From Pirellulales bacterium (lineage in GTDB: Bacteria; Planctomycetota; Planctomycetia; Pirellulales; JAEUIK01): a stretch of 64,000 nt of DNA. The translations under genes and the position numbers were made by a program. The stretch lies in contig JAIBBY010000027.1 of assembly GCA_019694455.1 (NCBI GenBank), positions 1 through 64,000 of the forward strand. The letters are read 5' to 3'. Below the pieces are notes generated by a model. The model had not been told where the DNA came from and made no database searches. It was given only the letters and a program-made list of their open reading frames with translations. This document shows, piece by piece, positions 1 through 9,012 of the stretch; position 1 is the stretch's first letter; each line of letters starts with the position of its first letter.

Positions 1-2
1 CC

Positions 3-1334
3 CCCACTGTGTTGCGCGCCGAAGCGCTGGAATATCCGGTCGCCGCCGGCGCGCCCGGCGCCACGCTGCTCGGTTCTCGGGCGCGCGTCATGCCAGAAAA
101 AGCGGTCCTTGCCGGAAGCTCGGCCGCCCGCGAATGGGATTCCAACGGCACCAACTTTGGCTACAACCCGAAGCGCGGCTACACCCGCGGCGAATTTGGC
201 CACAACGATTTTTATCCCGTCGCCGTCGCGGCGGCGCAGCTTGCCCGGCTCAACGGCCGGCAAACCCTCAAGGCGATGATCGCCATCGATGAGATTCGCG
301 GCCGCCTGGCCGAAGTCTTCGCCCTCAAGAACTACAAAATCGACCATGTGGTCCACGGCGCCATCGCCTCCGCCGCCGTTTATGGCGCCGCGCTCGGCGC
401 CACCGTCGATCAGATCGAGTCCGCCATCGGCCAGGTCGTGGCGCACTACATACCGTTCCGCGCGATCCGTGCCGGCAAACAACTCTCCGACTCTAAAGGC
501 GCCTCGGCCGCCGTCAGCACTGAGGTCGCCATCCTCGCCATGCGCCGCGCCATGCGCGGCTTTGTCGGTCCGGCCGATATCTTCCGCAACCCCGAGGCCA
601 TCTTCTGCCTCTTTGAAAAACCGGCGGAAAAAAACACCAGTCCTTTCGACCTCACGCTCGGCCTCGCCGGCGACGATTTCGCCGTGATGGGCATGCACTT
701 CAAGCTTGGCCTCTACGAGCATCAATCCGCCGGCGCCATTCAAGGCGTGATGGACCTCTTGGCCAAACACCCCAAAATCCTGGACAACAAAGATCAACTG
801 CGCGCCGTCCGCATCACCATCTACGAGCCCGCTTTTGGCATCATTGGCGATCCCGCCAAGCGCGACCCGCGCACCCGCCAAAGCGCCGATCACTCGATGG
901 TCTACATCATCGCCACTTTGCTGCGCAAGGCATATCAAAAGCGCACTAGCGGCTGGCGCGAACTGATGCTCGTCCCCGCCGATTACGACGATGCCGCGCT
1001 CTTCGATCCGCTGACGCGCGAGATCATGCAAAAGATCGACTTCCGCCACGGCGGCAAGGAGTACGACGACCGTTACCCCGATGGCATCCCCACCACGCTC
1101 GACATCGATCACGCCGAAATCGGTCAGGTCACCAGCGGTCTGGTCATGTATCCCACAGGGCACGCCCGCAACAACAGTGGCCAACTCGACGCGCTCTTGG
1201 AACACAAATTCCGCCTGCTCGCCGGCCTGGGGGTCGACGACGTCGATGCCCTCTACCGCCGCTTCACCGGCTTGATCGACAAATCGCCCGCCGAAATCGA
1301 CAGCCTCTACGACTTCCCAATCCGCGGCTGCTGA
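3..1334 (+). CDS. MmgE/PrpD family protein (2-methylcitrate dehydratase-like), 5' end cut by window
   Basis: The reading frame is open to the left edge, so the true start lies outside. The visible 440 or so residues have MmgE/PrpD features: a helical core (the segment KIDHVVHGAIASAAVYGAA), the HYIPFRAIRAG segment, and a C-terminal half with the YEPAFGIIGDP and SADHSMVYIIA segments typical of 2-methylcitrate dehydratase. MmgE/PrpD proteins dehydrate 2-methylcitrate to cis-aconitate-type products in propionyl-CoA breakdown. Family members are usually about 450-490 residues, so only a few dozen N-terminal residues should be missing. No prpB or prpC is visible, so the substrate cannot be fixed from context, and some family members act on other tricarboxylic acids. 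The gene ends 31 bases before truB on the same strand. Confidence 0.88.
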   Translation, partial: PTVLRAEALEYPVAAGAPGATLLGSRARVMPEKAVLAGSSAAREWDSNGTNFGYNPKRGYTRGEFGHNDFYPVAVAAAQLARLNGRQTLKAMIAIDEIRGRLAEVFALKNYKIDHVVHGAIASAAVYGAALGATVDQIESAIGQVVAHYIPFRAIRAGKQLSDSKGASAAVSTEVAILAMRRAMRGFVGPADIFRNPEAIFCLFEKPAEKNTSPFDLTLGLAGDDFAVMGMHFKLGLYEHQSAGAIQGVMDLLAKHPKILDNKDQLRAVRITIYEPAFGIIGDPAKRDPRTRQSADHSMVYIIATLLRKAYQKRTSGWRELMLVPADYDDAALFDPLTREIMQKIDFRHGGKEYDDRYPDGIPTTLDIDHAEIGQVTSGLVMYPTGHARNNSGQLDALLEHKFRLLAGLGVDDVDALYRRFTGLIDKSPAEIDSLYDFPIRGC

Positions 1335-1365
1335 ATCAACCCGCCAATTAGGTAATACTCCGCGT

Positions 1366-2277
1366 ATGCCCCGGTTTGGCCTGCTCAACATCAACAAACC
1401 GCCGGGGCTCACCTCGCGCGACGTGGTGAACCGCGTTGAGCGACTGATCCGGCCAGACAAGGCCGGACACGCCGGCACGCTCGACCCGCTCGCCACCGGC
1501 GTCTTGATCGTCTGCGTCGGTCAGGCCACTCGGCTCATCGAATACGTGCAGCGCATGCCCAAGCGGTATCGCGCCACCTTCCTTTTGGGCCGATCCAGTC
1601 CCAGCGACGACGTGGAAACCCAAGTCTCCCCGCTCGACGATGCGCCTCGCCCCTCGCGCGAGCAGATCGCAGCCGCTCTGCCGCGCTTCGTTGGCCCAAT
1701 CATGCAGCGTCCCCCCGCCTACTCCGCCGTGCATGTCGCTGGCCAGCGCGCCTACGCGCTCGCTCGCCAGGGGAAAAGCGTCGATCTGCCGCCACGCGAG
1801 GTCGCGATTCACGAATTGCGCATCGAGCGCTACGAGTGTCCAGAACTGGTGCTCGAAATCGAATGCGGTTCAGGGACCTATGTTCGCTCGCTCGGCCGCG
1901 ATCTGGCCGAATCGCTTGGCACGGCGGCTGTCATGTCCGCGCTGGTGCGCACTGCGATCGGCGATTTTCATGTCGATGCCGCCAGCGAACTCGATTCGTT
2001 GACCGCCGACAACCTGCCTGCCGTGCTCGCGCCGGCTCGGCAAGCGGTCGCGATGCTATCCACCATCAAACTTGCCGCCGACGAAGTCGGGCGTATCGTG
2101 CGCGGCCAGACGATCCGCCGACCGGTCGCTTCGGCCGACAGCCAGTGGGCCGCGCTCGCGCCCGGCGGCGAACTGTTGGCCATCCTGCGCCGCCGCGAAG
2201 ATGGCTCGCTCGGACCCGCGCGCGTGTTTCCCTCTGCGCTCGAGTTGACTCCGCAGCCTCCGCCTCACGCGATATAA
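1366..2277 (+). CDS. truB: tRNA pseudouridine(55) synthase TruB
   Basis: TruB converts U55 of the T-arm of elongator tRNAs to pseudouridine in the cytoplasm. The 303-residue protein starts with the family's LLNINKPPGLTSRDVV motif. It carries the catalytic GHAGTLDPLATGVL box with the nucleophilic aspartate at about residue 40, followed by the KRYRATFLLG strand and the SGTYVRSLGRDLAE segment near residue 170. The C-terminal 70 residues look like the usual TruB C-terminal extension. Length is normal for bacterial TruB (about 290-320). In many bacteria truB follows rbfA/infB; here it follows a PrpD-type gene, so it is outside that operon. The ATG follows a short, only weakly purine-rich leader. 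Confidence 0.97.
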   Translation: MPRFGLLNINKPPGLTSRDVVNRVERLIRPDKAGHAGTLDPLATGVLIVCVGQATRLIEYVQRMPKRYRATFLLGRSSPSDDVETQVSPLDDAPRPSREQIAAALPRFVGPIMQRPPAYSAVHVAGQRAYALARQGKSVDLPPREVAIHELRIERYECPELVLEIECGSGTYVRSLGRDLAESLGTAAVMSALVRTAIGDFHVDAASELDSLTADNLPAVLAPARQAVAMLSTIKLAADEVGRIVRGQTIRRPVASADSQWAALAPGGELLAILRRREDGSLGPARVFPSALELTPQPPPHAI

Positions 2278-2310
2278 TCCACTCTTTCCACTTTGACCGC
2301 GAGCGAAACC

Positions 2311-3021
2311 ATGTGTGGGCGATATACGCTGCGTACGCCGCTGCGCCGCGTTTCCGAACTGCTGAACCTGCCGCTGCCGTTCGATCTTTCGCCACGCTAC
2401 AACATCGCCCCCACGCAAATGGCTCCCCTCGCGCGCGTCGCCGAAGATGGCCAGCGCGAAGCAGTCCTCGCCTCGTGGGGGCTCATTCCCTCCTGGGCCC
2501 GAGATCCCGGCATCGCCAGCACGCTCATCAATTGCCGCAGCGAGACCGCGGCTTCCAAGCCCGCCTTTCGCGCGGCCATGCGCCAGCGCCGCTGCCTGAT
2601 TCCTGCCGACGGCTTTTACGAGTGGCAACGAGTCGGTCGCCGCAAGCAACCGTATCTCATCGAGATCGGCGCCGCCGAGCCGTTTGCCTATGCCGGCCTC
2701 TGTGAGCGCTGGCAATCCCCCACCGGTCCCTTCGACACCTTCACCATTCTCACCACCAGCGCCAATCAGCGCTTGGCGCCGCTGCACGAGCGTATGCCGG
2801 TGATCCTCGACCCGATCCACTTCGACGAGTGGCTCGACCACCGCCGCGCTCCCGACCGCGTGCAGTACTTGCTCGCGCCCTATCCCGACGAGGCGTTTCG
2901 CCTCACTCCGGTCGGCACGGCGGTCAACAGCGCCCGGCACGACGCCCCCGATTGCGTTGCTCCGCTGGCTCAGGAAGAATTGCCCGAGCCGCCGCTCCAG
3001 CAAAAGAGTCTCCTGGATTGA
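2311..3021 (+). CDS. SOS response-associated peptidase (SRAP, YedK/HMCES-like)
   Basis: SRAP proteins cross-link to abasic sites in single-stranded DNA through an N-terminal cysteine and shield them from strand cleavage. The ATG at 2311 was chosen over an upstream TTG (2293) because it gives the obligatory MCGRYTL start, which exposes Cys2 after removal of Met1. Other family signatures are present: NCRSET (about residues 74-79), LIPADGFYEW with the catalytic Glu, and the LHERMPVIL histidine box near residue 160. Length is about 236 residues, normal for the family. It lies 33 bases after truB and 3 bases before the next gene, so all three may be co-transcribed. No LexA-type box was recognised upstream. 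Confidence 0.95.
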   Translation: MCGRYTLRTPLRRVSELLNLPLPFDLSPRYNIAPTQMAPLARVAEDGQREAVLASWGLIPSWARDPGIASTLINCRSETAASKPAFRAAMRQRRCLIPADGFYEWQRVGRRKQPYLIEIGAAEPFAYAGLCERWQSPTGPFDTFTILTTSANQRLAPLHERMPVILDPIHFDEWLDHRRAPDRVQYLLAPYPDEAFRLTPVGTAVNSARHDAPDCVAPLAQEELPEPPLQQKSLLD

Positions 3022-3024
3022 CCT

Positions 3025-3495
3025 GTGCGCCGCGTCAGCATCTCGTCGACCCTGTCGCTCTCCGCCGACGAGGCGTTTCGTCTCGCCCTGCGCTACGACA
3101 CCTTCCTCTTTGTGACCCGTGGCGCGATGCGCGTCGTCCCGCTGGCCGCCGCTGGCAACGCCGTATCGCTCGCGCCAAAAGAGTGGCGCCCCGGCGACCA
3201 TCTGACCCTATCGATTCGCCTGCTGCATCTGCCGGTCGCATATCAGCATGAACTAGCGGTCGAACGCGTTGATCCGGTCGCGCGAGAGATCAGCACCCGC
3301 GAGCACGGCGGGCTGATGAAGGCCTGGAACCACACGCTCCGCTTCGAGGCCGCCGGCGCCCACCATTGTCGCTACACCGACGAGGTCGATATCGACGCCG
3401 GCTGGCTGACGCTCCCCGTCTGCCGCTTCGCCCGGCTCTTTTTTCGCTACCGCCAATGGCGCTGGCGGCGGCTCATTGCCGAGAGTCGCCGATAA
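3025..3495 (+). CDS. SRPBCC-like hypothetical protein
   Basis: This 156-residue protein starts with GTG three bases after the SRAP stop, so translational coupling is likely. The order is an N-terminal strand (RRVSISSTLSLSADEAFRLALRYDTFLFVTRG), a middle segment on spreading or dissipation-type boundary conditions (WRPGDHLTLSIRLL), and a C-terminal strand-helix part. This resembles the helix-grip fold of SRPBCC/polyketide cyclase-like proteins that bind hydrophobic ligands in the cytoplasm. No catalytic residues can be named. The last residues are very rich in Arg and Trp. The fold assignment is tentative; the gene itself is supported by its tight spacing and by protein-like composition. It converges with topA, with only two bases between the two stops. 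Confidence 0.7.
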   Translation: MRRVSISSTLSLSADEAFRLALRYDTFLFVTRGAMRVVPLAAAGNAVSLAPKEWRPGDHLTLSIRLLHLPVAYQHELAVERVDPVAREISTREHGGLMKAWNHTLRFEAAGAHHCRYTDEVDIDAGWLTLPVCRFARLFFRYRQWRWRRLIAESRR

Positions 3496-3497
3496 AA

Positions 3498-6209
3498 TCA
3501 CTCGTCCGACTGACTTGCGGCCTCGCTCGACTTTTTCTTCTTGCTCGGCTTCTTGGCCGCTTTCTTCGCGGGCGCCTTCTTCGGCGCCGCCGACTTCGCT
3601 TTAGCTGCTTTGCGCCGCCCCTTCTTCGGCGGTCCCGCCGCCGCCCGCGCGGCCAGCAGCATCAGCGCCTGTTCCAGTGTCACTTCCTCCACCGACACAT
3701 CCTTCGGCAGCGAAGCGTTCGACTGGCCATCCGCGGCGTACGGTCCATAGCGGCCGGTGAAGATTTGCACCGGGCCCTTCGTCACGGGCGATTCCCCTAG
3801 CACTCGCAACGGCTCGCGCGGCGCCCCGAACCCACGTCGCGCCGCCTTCGGTTGCGACAACAAATGCAGCGCCTGCTCCAACGTCACGTCCAAAGGCGAC
3901 AGGTCAGCCGGCAGCGAGCGCGTCTCCACGCCGCACTTGATGTACGGCCCAAAGCGACCGTTGTGCGCCACCACCTTCTCGCTTTCGGCGTTCACCCCCA
4001 ACTCGCGCGGCAACGACAGGAGTTTTAGCGCCAGCTCCAGGTTCACGTCCTCGGGCTTCATCCCCTTCAGCAGCGACGCGTTTTGCGGCTTCTCCAGATC
4101 TTCCGCCGCTCCCATCTGCACGTAGGGCCCAAAGCGGCCCACTTTCAGATACACCGGGCGCCCCGTCGTCGGGCAGTGCCCCAGCGGCTCCTCGGCCTGC
4201 GTCGCGCGGTCGAGCAAGTCGAGCGCTTTATCCAGCTTCATCTCGTCGGGCGGCAGATCGTCCGGAATGCTTGCGCGGCGGTCCCCCTGTTCCAAAAACG
4301 GGCCGTAGCGGCCCACCCGCACAAAGATTGGCTCGCGATGCTCTCCTTCGCTCGGCGTGCCGATCGGAATGCGGCTTACGTGCCGCACGTCGATTTCGTC
4401 GACCTTGTTCGCCAACTCCTGCTTGAGCCCTGGCTGCTCCTTGCCAAAGTAGAACTTGGTCAAATACGAAATGCTCTCCGCCTCGCCGCGGCTGATCGCG
4501 TCGAGATCATCTTCCATCTGCGCGGTGAACTGATAGTCCACCAACCGCGGCAAGTGCCCTTCCAGCAGGTTGCACACGGCGAAGCCCACCCAGGTCGGCA
4601 CCAGCGCGTTGCCGCGCTTGAACACATAGTCGCGCGCCTGAATCGTGTCGATGATCGTGGCGTAGGTGCTCGGCCGACCAATGCCCAATTCTTCCAGCGA
4701 ACGCGTCAGCGTCGCTTCCGTGAATCGCGCCGGTGGCTGGGTCGTGTGCGACTTGGGGTCCATCTGCCGGCAATCCAGCCGCTCTCCTGCCTGCACGTCG
4801 GGCAGCACCGCGTCGCGCTCCGCCAATTCCGCTTGCGGATCATCCGAGCCCTCGACATACGCCCGCAAATAGCCGGGGAAGTCGATCACCGAGCCGCCGA
4901 CCTGAAACGTCGCCCCGCCGCCGACAATCGCCAGCGTCACGCGCCGGCCGCGGGCGTCGGCCATTTGGCTCGCCACCGTGCGCTTCCAAATCAGATCATA
5001 AAGCTTGAATTCGTCGTCGCTAAGCTGCGATCGCAAATCCTCTGGAAACGCGAACGGGTGTCCGGCCGGCCGAATTGCCTCGTGCGCCTCTTGAGCATTG
5101 CGCACCTTGGTTTGATACACGCGCGGCTGGTTTGGCAAATAGTCACTGCCATACTGCGACCGCACCAGATCGCGCGCGGCCTCGACCGCGACGGAGGCCA
5201 GATTGGTCGAGTCGGTTCGCATATAGGTGATGTGCCCCGTCTCGTACAAGCTCTGTGCGATCTGCATTGTGCGCCGCGCCGTGAATCGCAGCTTGCGATT
5301 CGCCTCCTGCTGCAAAGAACTGGTGGTGAACGGCGCGTACGGCTTGGAGGTGTACGGCTTTTCCTCCAGCGACTCCACCTGAAACTCCGCCGCGCGCAAC
5401 TGCCCGGCCAGCGCCGCGGCCTGCGCTTCGTCCAGCAGCAGGCAAGCCTCGTCCACGCACTTGCCGGTGGCGGCGTCAAAATCCTTGGCGGTCGGCACCC
5501 GCCGCCCTTGATAGTCGACCAGCTTTGTCTCAAATCCCTCGCCGCCACGCTTGGCGAACGTGCCCAGCAGGTCCCAGTAGGTCGCCGCGACAAAGCGCAT
5601 CCGCTCGCGCTCGCGTCCCACGATCAGCCGCACCGCCACGCTTTGCACGCGGCCAGCCGACAACCCCGGTCCCACCTTGCGCCATAGTAAAGGAGACACT
5701 TCATAGCCGTACAACCGATCGACGATGCGCCGCGTTTCCTGCGCGCGCACCAATGCGTCGTCGATGTCGCGAGGATTCTCGATCGCCTCTTGAATCGCCT
5801 CCTTGGTGATTTCGTGAAACACCAGTCGGCGCACCGGAATCTTCGGCTTCAAAATCTCGCGCAGGTGCCAACTGATCGCTTCCCCTTCGCGATCTTCGTC
5901 CGTCGCCAGGTACAACTCGCTGGCCTCTTTCACCAGCCCCTTGAGCTTCTTCACCTGCTCAGTTTTGCCCGGCGGAACGATGTACAGCGGCTCAAAATTC
6001 TCGTCGACGTTCACCCCCAGCCGCGACCACGCCTCCTTTTTATATTGCGTCGGAATCTGCTTGGCGTTCTCCGGCAAATCGCGCACGTGGCCAATACTGG
6101 CCTCCACCAGGTAATTGCGCCCTAAAAAGCCGCTGATCGTGCGCGCCTTGGCCGGCGATTCCACAATCACCAGCGCTCGACCATTGGAGGAAGTTGTCTT
6201 TTTCGCCAT
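3498..6209 (-). CDS. topA: DNA topoisomerase I (type IA)
   Basis: TopA relaxes negative supercoils by transient single-strand cleavage. The 903-residue protein has an N-terminal TOPRIM domain (VESPAKA with Glu17, and the acidic DEDREGE motif at about residues 104-110). It has the LSAGRVQSVAVRLI segment near 183-196 and the active-site box GHITYMRTDST with catalytic Tyr329. The C-terminal half contains four short repeats of the GRFGPYI type (for instance VGRYGPFLEQG and NGRFGPYIKCG), which are DNA-binding modules of cysteine-free topoisomerases; no four-cysteine zinc fingers are seen. The last 40 residues are extremely Lys/Ala-rich, a basic tail as in other high-GC bacteria. The gene stands alone on the minus strand, diverging from the SurA-like gene. 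Confidence 0.98.
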   Translation of the reverse strand: MAKKTTSSNGRALVIVESPAKARTISGFLGRNYLVEASIGHVRDLPENAKQIPTQYKKEAWSRLGVNVDENFEPLYIVPPGKTEQVKKLKGLVKEASELYLATDEDREGEAISWHLREILKPKIPVRRLVFHEITKEAIQEAIENPRDIDDALVRAQETRRIVDRLYGYEVSPLLWRKVGPGLSAGRVQSVAVRLIVGRERERMRFVAATYWDLLGTFAKRGGEGFETKLVDYQGRRVPTAKDFDAATGKCVDEACLLLDEAQAAALAGQLRAAEFQVESLEEKPYTSKPYAPFTTSSLQQEANRKLRFTARRTMQIAQSLYETGHITYMRTDSTNLASVAVEAARDLVRSQYGSDYLPNQPRVYQTKVRNAQEAHEAIRPAGHPFAFPEDLRSQLSDDEFKLYDLIWKRTVASQMADARGRRVTLAIVGGGATFQVGGSVIDFPGYLRAYVEGSDDPQAELAERDAVLPDVQAGERLDCRQMDPKSHTTQPPARFTEATLTRSLEELGIGRPSTYATIIDTIQARDYVFKRGNALVPTWVGFAVCNLLEGHLPRLVDYQFTAQMEDDLDAISRGEAESISYLTKFYFGKEQPGLKQELANKVDEIDVRHVSRIPIGTPSEGEHREPIFVRVGRYGPFLEQGDRRASIPDDLPPDEMKLDKALDLLDRATQAEEPLGHCPTTGRPVYLKVGRFGPYVQMGAAEDLEKPQNASLLKGMKPEDVNLELALKLLSLPRELGVNAESEKVVAHNGRFGPYIKCGVETRSLPADLSPLDVTLEQALHLLSQPKAARRGFGAPREPLRVLGESPVTKGPVQIFTGRYGPYAADGQSNASLPKDVSVEEVTLEQALMLLAARAAAGPPKKGRRKAAKAKSAAPKKAPAKKAAKKPSKKKKSSEAASQSDE

Positions 6210-6537
6210 GCGTCTGTCTTTTCGGTGGCAATTCCGTTGTTTGCGGCGTTATTGGGGCCGCCGGCCGGCGAGCCGAGCCATTTTCGTAAGCTGCGTAGCT
6301 TGCGTGCTATTTATCTGTCCATTCGCTGCGCTATTCTTAACGCCGATTCGGTCGCATCGATGATCCGTCCTCGTCCGGGGTGCGTAGGAATCGAATCTGC
6401 CGGCGCGGTGGAGCGCTGCCGATTGTCACGGCCAATCCGTTGGCGCCCTGGTGACCGCCTGCCGGTTCCGGGCCAGTCATAGACCCGCGCAGGTGTTCTC
6501 CAAAAGCTGCAAGATGTGGCCTTGTCGTCGTTTGGGA

Positions 6538-6565
6538 TTGAAATTACGCGTAGCCGTCCTAGAAT
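6538..6565 (+). promoter_or_regulatory. Sigma70-type promoter ahead of the SurA-like gene
   Basis: TTGAAA at 6538-6543 and TAGAAT at 6560-6565 are separated by 16 bases, which is close to the housekeeping consensus. The predicted start near 6572 would give a leader of about 98 bases that includes a small GCCC-AAGT-GGGC hairpin and then a terminator hairpin. Confidence 0.5.
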
Positions 6566-6602
6566 CAGCGCCCAAGTGGGCTCGTTAACCCATTACCTTT
6601 CC

Positions 6603-6650
6603 AAGCCCCACGCTGTCAAGTGACTGCTGACGGCGCTGGGGGCTTTTTGT
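6603..6650 (+). terminator. Intrinsic terminator-like hairpin in the leader of the SurA-like gene
   Basis: AAGCCCC at 6603 pairs with GGGGCTT before a run of T at about 6644-6648. An upper stem CGCTGTCA pairs with TGACGGCG (one G-U), with a nine-base loop. The structure ends about 20 bases before the ATG at 6670 and has no coding sequence upstream on this strand. It could therefore be an attenuator or riboswitch expression platform, or the end of a short RNA. Confidence 0.6.
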
Positions 6651-6669
6651 TACGGAAGCAAGGCCGCGC

Positions 6670-9012
6670 ATGTCCTCTCCCATGAACTGGTTCCGTCATC
6701 ACCAAAAATACATTTTGGCCATCCTCGGCGTGGTCTGCATCGTCGGCTTCATCATCTGGGAACCGCTCGTGCGGATGATGGGCAATCAGCCGGGCGACCA
6801 AAACCCCGTCGTTGTCCGCACCAACTCGGGCGATGTGCGCGAACGCGAACTGCAGTCGATGCGCGAAGGGCGCGCCCGCGTCAACCAGTTTCTCGAAATG
6901 GTCGCCATGACCACCGCCGAGGCCCTGGCGCAATCGGGCCGCATGAATCCGCAGCAGATCAGCATGTTCATTCTGCGCAACTTCGAGCGCGACGGCCTCT
7001 ACGGGCCCGATTACACCGCCGAGCAGGTGATCGTCCGCAACATGCTCCTCGCCAACAAGGCGCGCGATCTCGGCATGCAGATCAGCAACGAGGCGGTCTT
7101 CAATTACCTCAACGCCGCCACGCTCGGCAATGTCACCCCCGACGTCCTCCGCCAGATCATCGACCGCATGGGCGTGCCGCAAAAGTACATCTTCGACGAA
7201 CTGCGCGCCGCGATGTTGTCCGGCAAAGTGCAGCAAATGGTCTTTGGCGGCCTGCAAGGCGCCACCCCCGCTGCCCAGTGGGACTATTTTCAGCGGCTCA
7301 ATCGCAAGGTGAACGCCGAGGTGGTCGCCGTGCCCGTCGCCTCCTTCACGGGCAAGGTCGCCCCCCCCGACGAAGCCGCCTTGCGTGCCCTCTACGAAAA
7401 GTACAAGAACCGCTATTCCAATCCGGCGTCACCCGAGCCCGGCTTTCGCCAGCCTCCCAAGGGACGCTTCGAAGGCTTCAAGGCCGATTACGACCAGTTT
7501 GCCGCACAGGTGCAAGTCACCGACGCCGAAGTGGAAAAGTACTACAACGAGAATCTGAGCGAATTCCCCTACACCGAAGAGACGCCGGAAGAAGCGAAGT
7601 TGCCCGAGGCTCCGCCTGCCGACGCGGCGCCCGCGACAAACGAGAAACCGGCAGACGAGAAACCGGCAGAGGCCGCGCCAGCGGAAAATCCTCCCGCTGA
7701 GACGACAGCACCTGCCGAAACGCCTCCCGCCGAAAGCGCTCCAACTGACAGCCCGCCGGCCGCCGAGCCGAACGAAGGTGGCGGTGGCGACGATACGCCT
7801 CCCGCCGATCCACCGGCCGCCGCGGAGCCCGCGGCGCCCGCCGAAACGCCTGCGGCTGAAGCGCCTGCAACCGAAGGTGCGGGCCCTGCTTTGACTACCG
7901 GCGATGCGGCGCCTCCACCGGCCGATGCGCCACCTGCCGCGGAAAAACCCGCCGACAGCAAACCGGCCCTCTCCCCCGTGCTTCCCACCACCGAACTCGA
8001 TCTGCCCGGCGACATCGCCGGCGGCGCCACGCCCGAGCACAATCCCCTCTGGCGCGTTGCCGATCGCATCAAGAAGCAGTTGCTCGGACAAAAAGTGAAC
8101 GAACAAATTAACGCGATCTTCGATGATCTCTCCATTCCGCTGGAGGATTATTCCTCGGCGCGGCTCGCCTACGATGTCGAGCAGGAAGAGATCAAATCCG
8201 GCGAATTGAAGGCCGGCGTCACCAAGACCGCGCTTCCCGCCCCGGTCAACTTTGCCGAACTGGCCAAGAAGCATGGCGTCGAGGCGCTGGCCACCAACCT
8301 GATAACACCCGCCGAAGCGCAAAGCACCGATCTGGGCCAATCCGAGGTCGACGGTCGCCCGTTTGTCGAGGTCGCCTTCGACAATCTAGGCCTTTTCTCG
8401 CCGCGCCGCAGCCAGGATATCGGCGGCAACCATTACCTCTTCTGGAAGATCGAACAGAGCCCCGAGCACGTGCCAACCTTCGAGAAAGCTCGCGAGGCCG
8501 TCCTCGCCGCGTACAAAACCATCGAGGCCCGCAAACTCGCCGAGGATCGCGCCGCCCAGATGGCCGCCGAGGCCCAGAAGGCGGGCAAGTCGCTCAAAGA
8601 CCTCTTTGGTTCCGACACACGTTATCAGGTCTCGGAAACCGGGCTCTTTAGCTGGATGAGCGAAAACCCGCTTGCTCAGCCCTTCGGCCAATCGCAGGCC
8701 ACCCTGAGCAGCGTCAATGGCGTCGCCGGCGCCGGCCCCGACTTCATGCGCGCCGCCTTCGGTTTGGAGCCGGGGCAGGTCGGTTACGCGTTCAACGAAT
8801 CGCGCGACACCGTGTATGTGATTCGCGTCATCGACCAGCAACCGGCCGAAAGCGACTTGCTGGCGCAGTTCCTTGGCGCCAATCCGCAGCAGTACATGGC
8901 GGCCAGCCAGTCGGATCGCGACGAGTTCATGATCGCGTTCATGAACGACATCGAGTCCGACGCCGGCGTGCAATGGGAACGCCCCGCCCGCGCCCCCAAC
9001 CGCACGCGCTAA
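6670..9012 (+). CDS. Membrane-anchored SurA/PpiD-like periplasmic chaperone
   Basis: The 780-residue protein begins with a short cytoplasmic stretch and one membrane segment (about residues 14-32, YILAILGVVCIVGFIIW). A large extracytoplasmic part follows. Residues 50-210 resemble the N-terminal chaperone domain of SurA/PpiD proteins, and about 450-740 contain a PPIase-associated-like segment (TPAEAQSTDLGQ, then a long helix rich in Ala, Glu and Lys). In PpiD and SurA these parts bind unfolded outer-membrane proteins. Between residues 310 and 435 lies a low-complexity Pro/Ala/Glu spacer that splits the domain. No clear parvulin active site was recognised, so chaperone activity is more likely than isomerase activity. 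A GGAAG box lies about 12 bases before the ATG. Expression may be controlled by the leader terminator. Confidence 0.8.
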   Translation: MSSPMNWFRHHQKYILAILGVVCIVGFIIWEPLVRMMGNQPGDQNPVVVRTNSGDVRERELQSMREGRARVNQFLEMVAMTTAEALAQSGRMNPQQISMFILRNFERDGLYGPDYTAEQVIVRNMLLANKARDLGMQISNEAVFNYLNAATLGNVTPDVLRQIIDRMGVPQKYIFDELRAAMLSGKVQQMVFGGLQGATPAAQWDYFQRLNRKVNAEVVAVPVASFTGKVAPPDEAALRALYEKYKNRYSNPASPEPGFRQPPKGRFEGFKADYDQFAAQVQVTDAEVEKYYNENLSEFPYTEETPEEAKLPEAPPADAAPATNEKPADEKPAEAAPAENPPAETTAPAETPPAESAPTDSPPAAEPNEGGGGDDTPPADPPAAAEPAAPAETPAAEAPATEGAGPALTTGDAAPPPADAPPAAEKPADSKPALSPVLPTTELDLPGDIAGGATPEHNPLWRVADRIKKQLLGQKVNEQINAIFDDLSIPLEDYSSARLAYDVEQEEIKSGELKAGVTKTALPAPVNFAELAKKHGVEALATNLITPAEAQSTDLGQSEVDGRPFVEVAFDNLGLFSPRRSQDIGGNHYLFWKIEQSPEHVPTFEKAREAVLAAYKTIEARKLAEDRAAQMAAEAQKAGKSLKDLFGSDTRYQVSETGLFSWMSENPLAQPFGQSQATLSSVNGVAGAGPDFMRAAFGLEPGQVGYAFNESRDTVYVIRVIDQQPAESDLLAQFLGANPQQYMAASQSDRDEFMIAFMNDIESDAGVQWERPARAPNRTR

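Larger units (their letters stand above)
6210..6669. other. Divergent intergenic region with promoter and leader terminator
   Basis: This 460-base region separates topA (minus) from the SurA-like gene (plus). It contains a good sigma70-like promoter near its right end, followed by an intrinsic-terminator-like hairpin just before the start of the plus-strand gene. These are annotated separately. Bases 6240-6530 contain no convincing coding frame. They hold a CGCCTGC/GCAGGTG inverted pair near 6456-6494, but no RNA family could be recognised. Confidence 0.6.

Noticed and set aside
4083-5687. A 534-codon plus-strand open frame within topA
   Set aside because: It is the antisense shadow of topA, with no recognisable motif, and composition rich in Arg and His.
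6210-6602. 6S, SRP or RNase P RNA gene upstream of the SurA-like gene
   Set aside because: No conserved core of these RNAs could be found; only a promoter and terminator near the right end are supported.
7429-8340. Minus-strand frame with Gly/Arg-rich repeats opposite the SurA-like spacer
   Set aside because: Its repeats simply mirror the Pro/Ala spacer on the coding strand.
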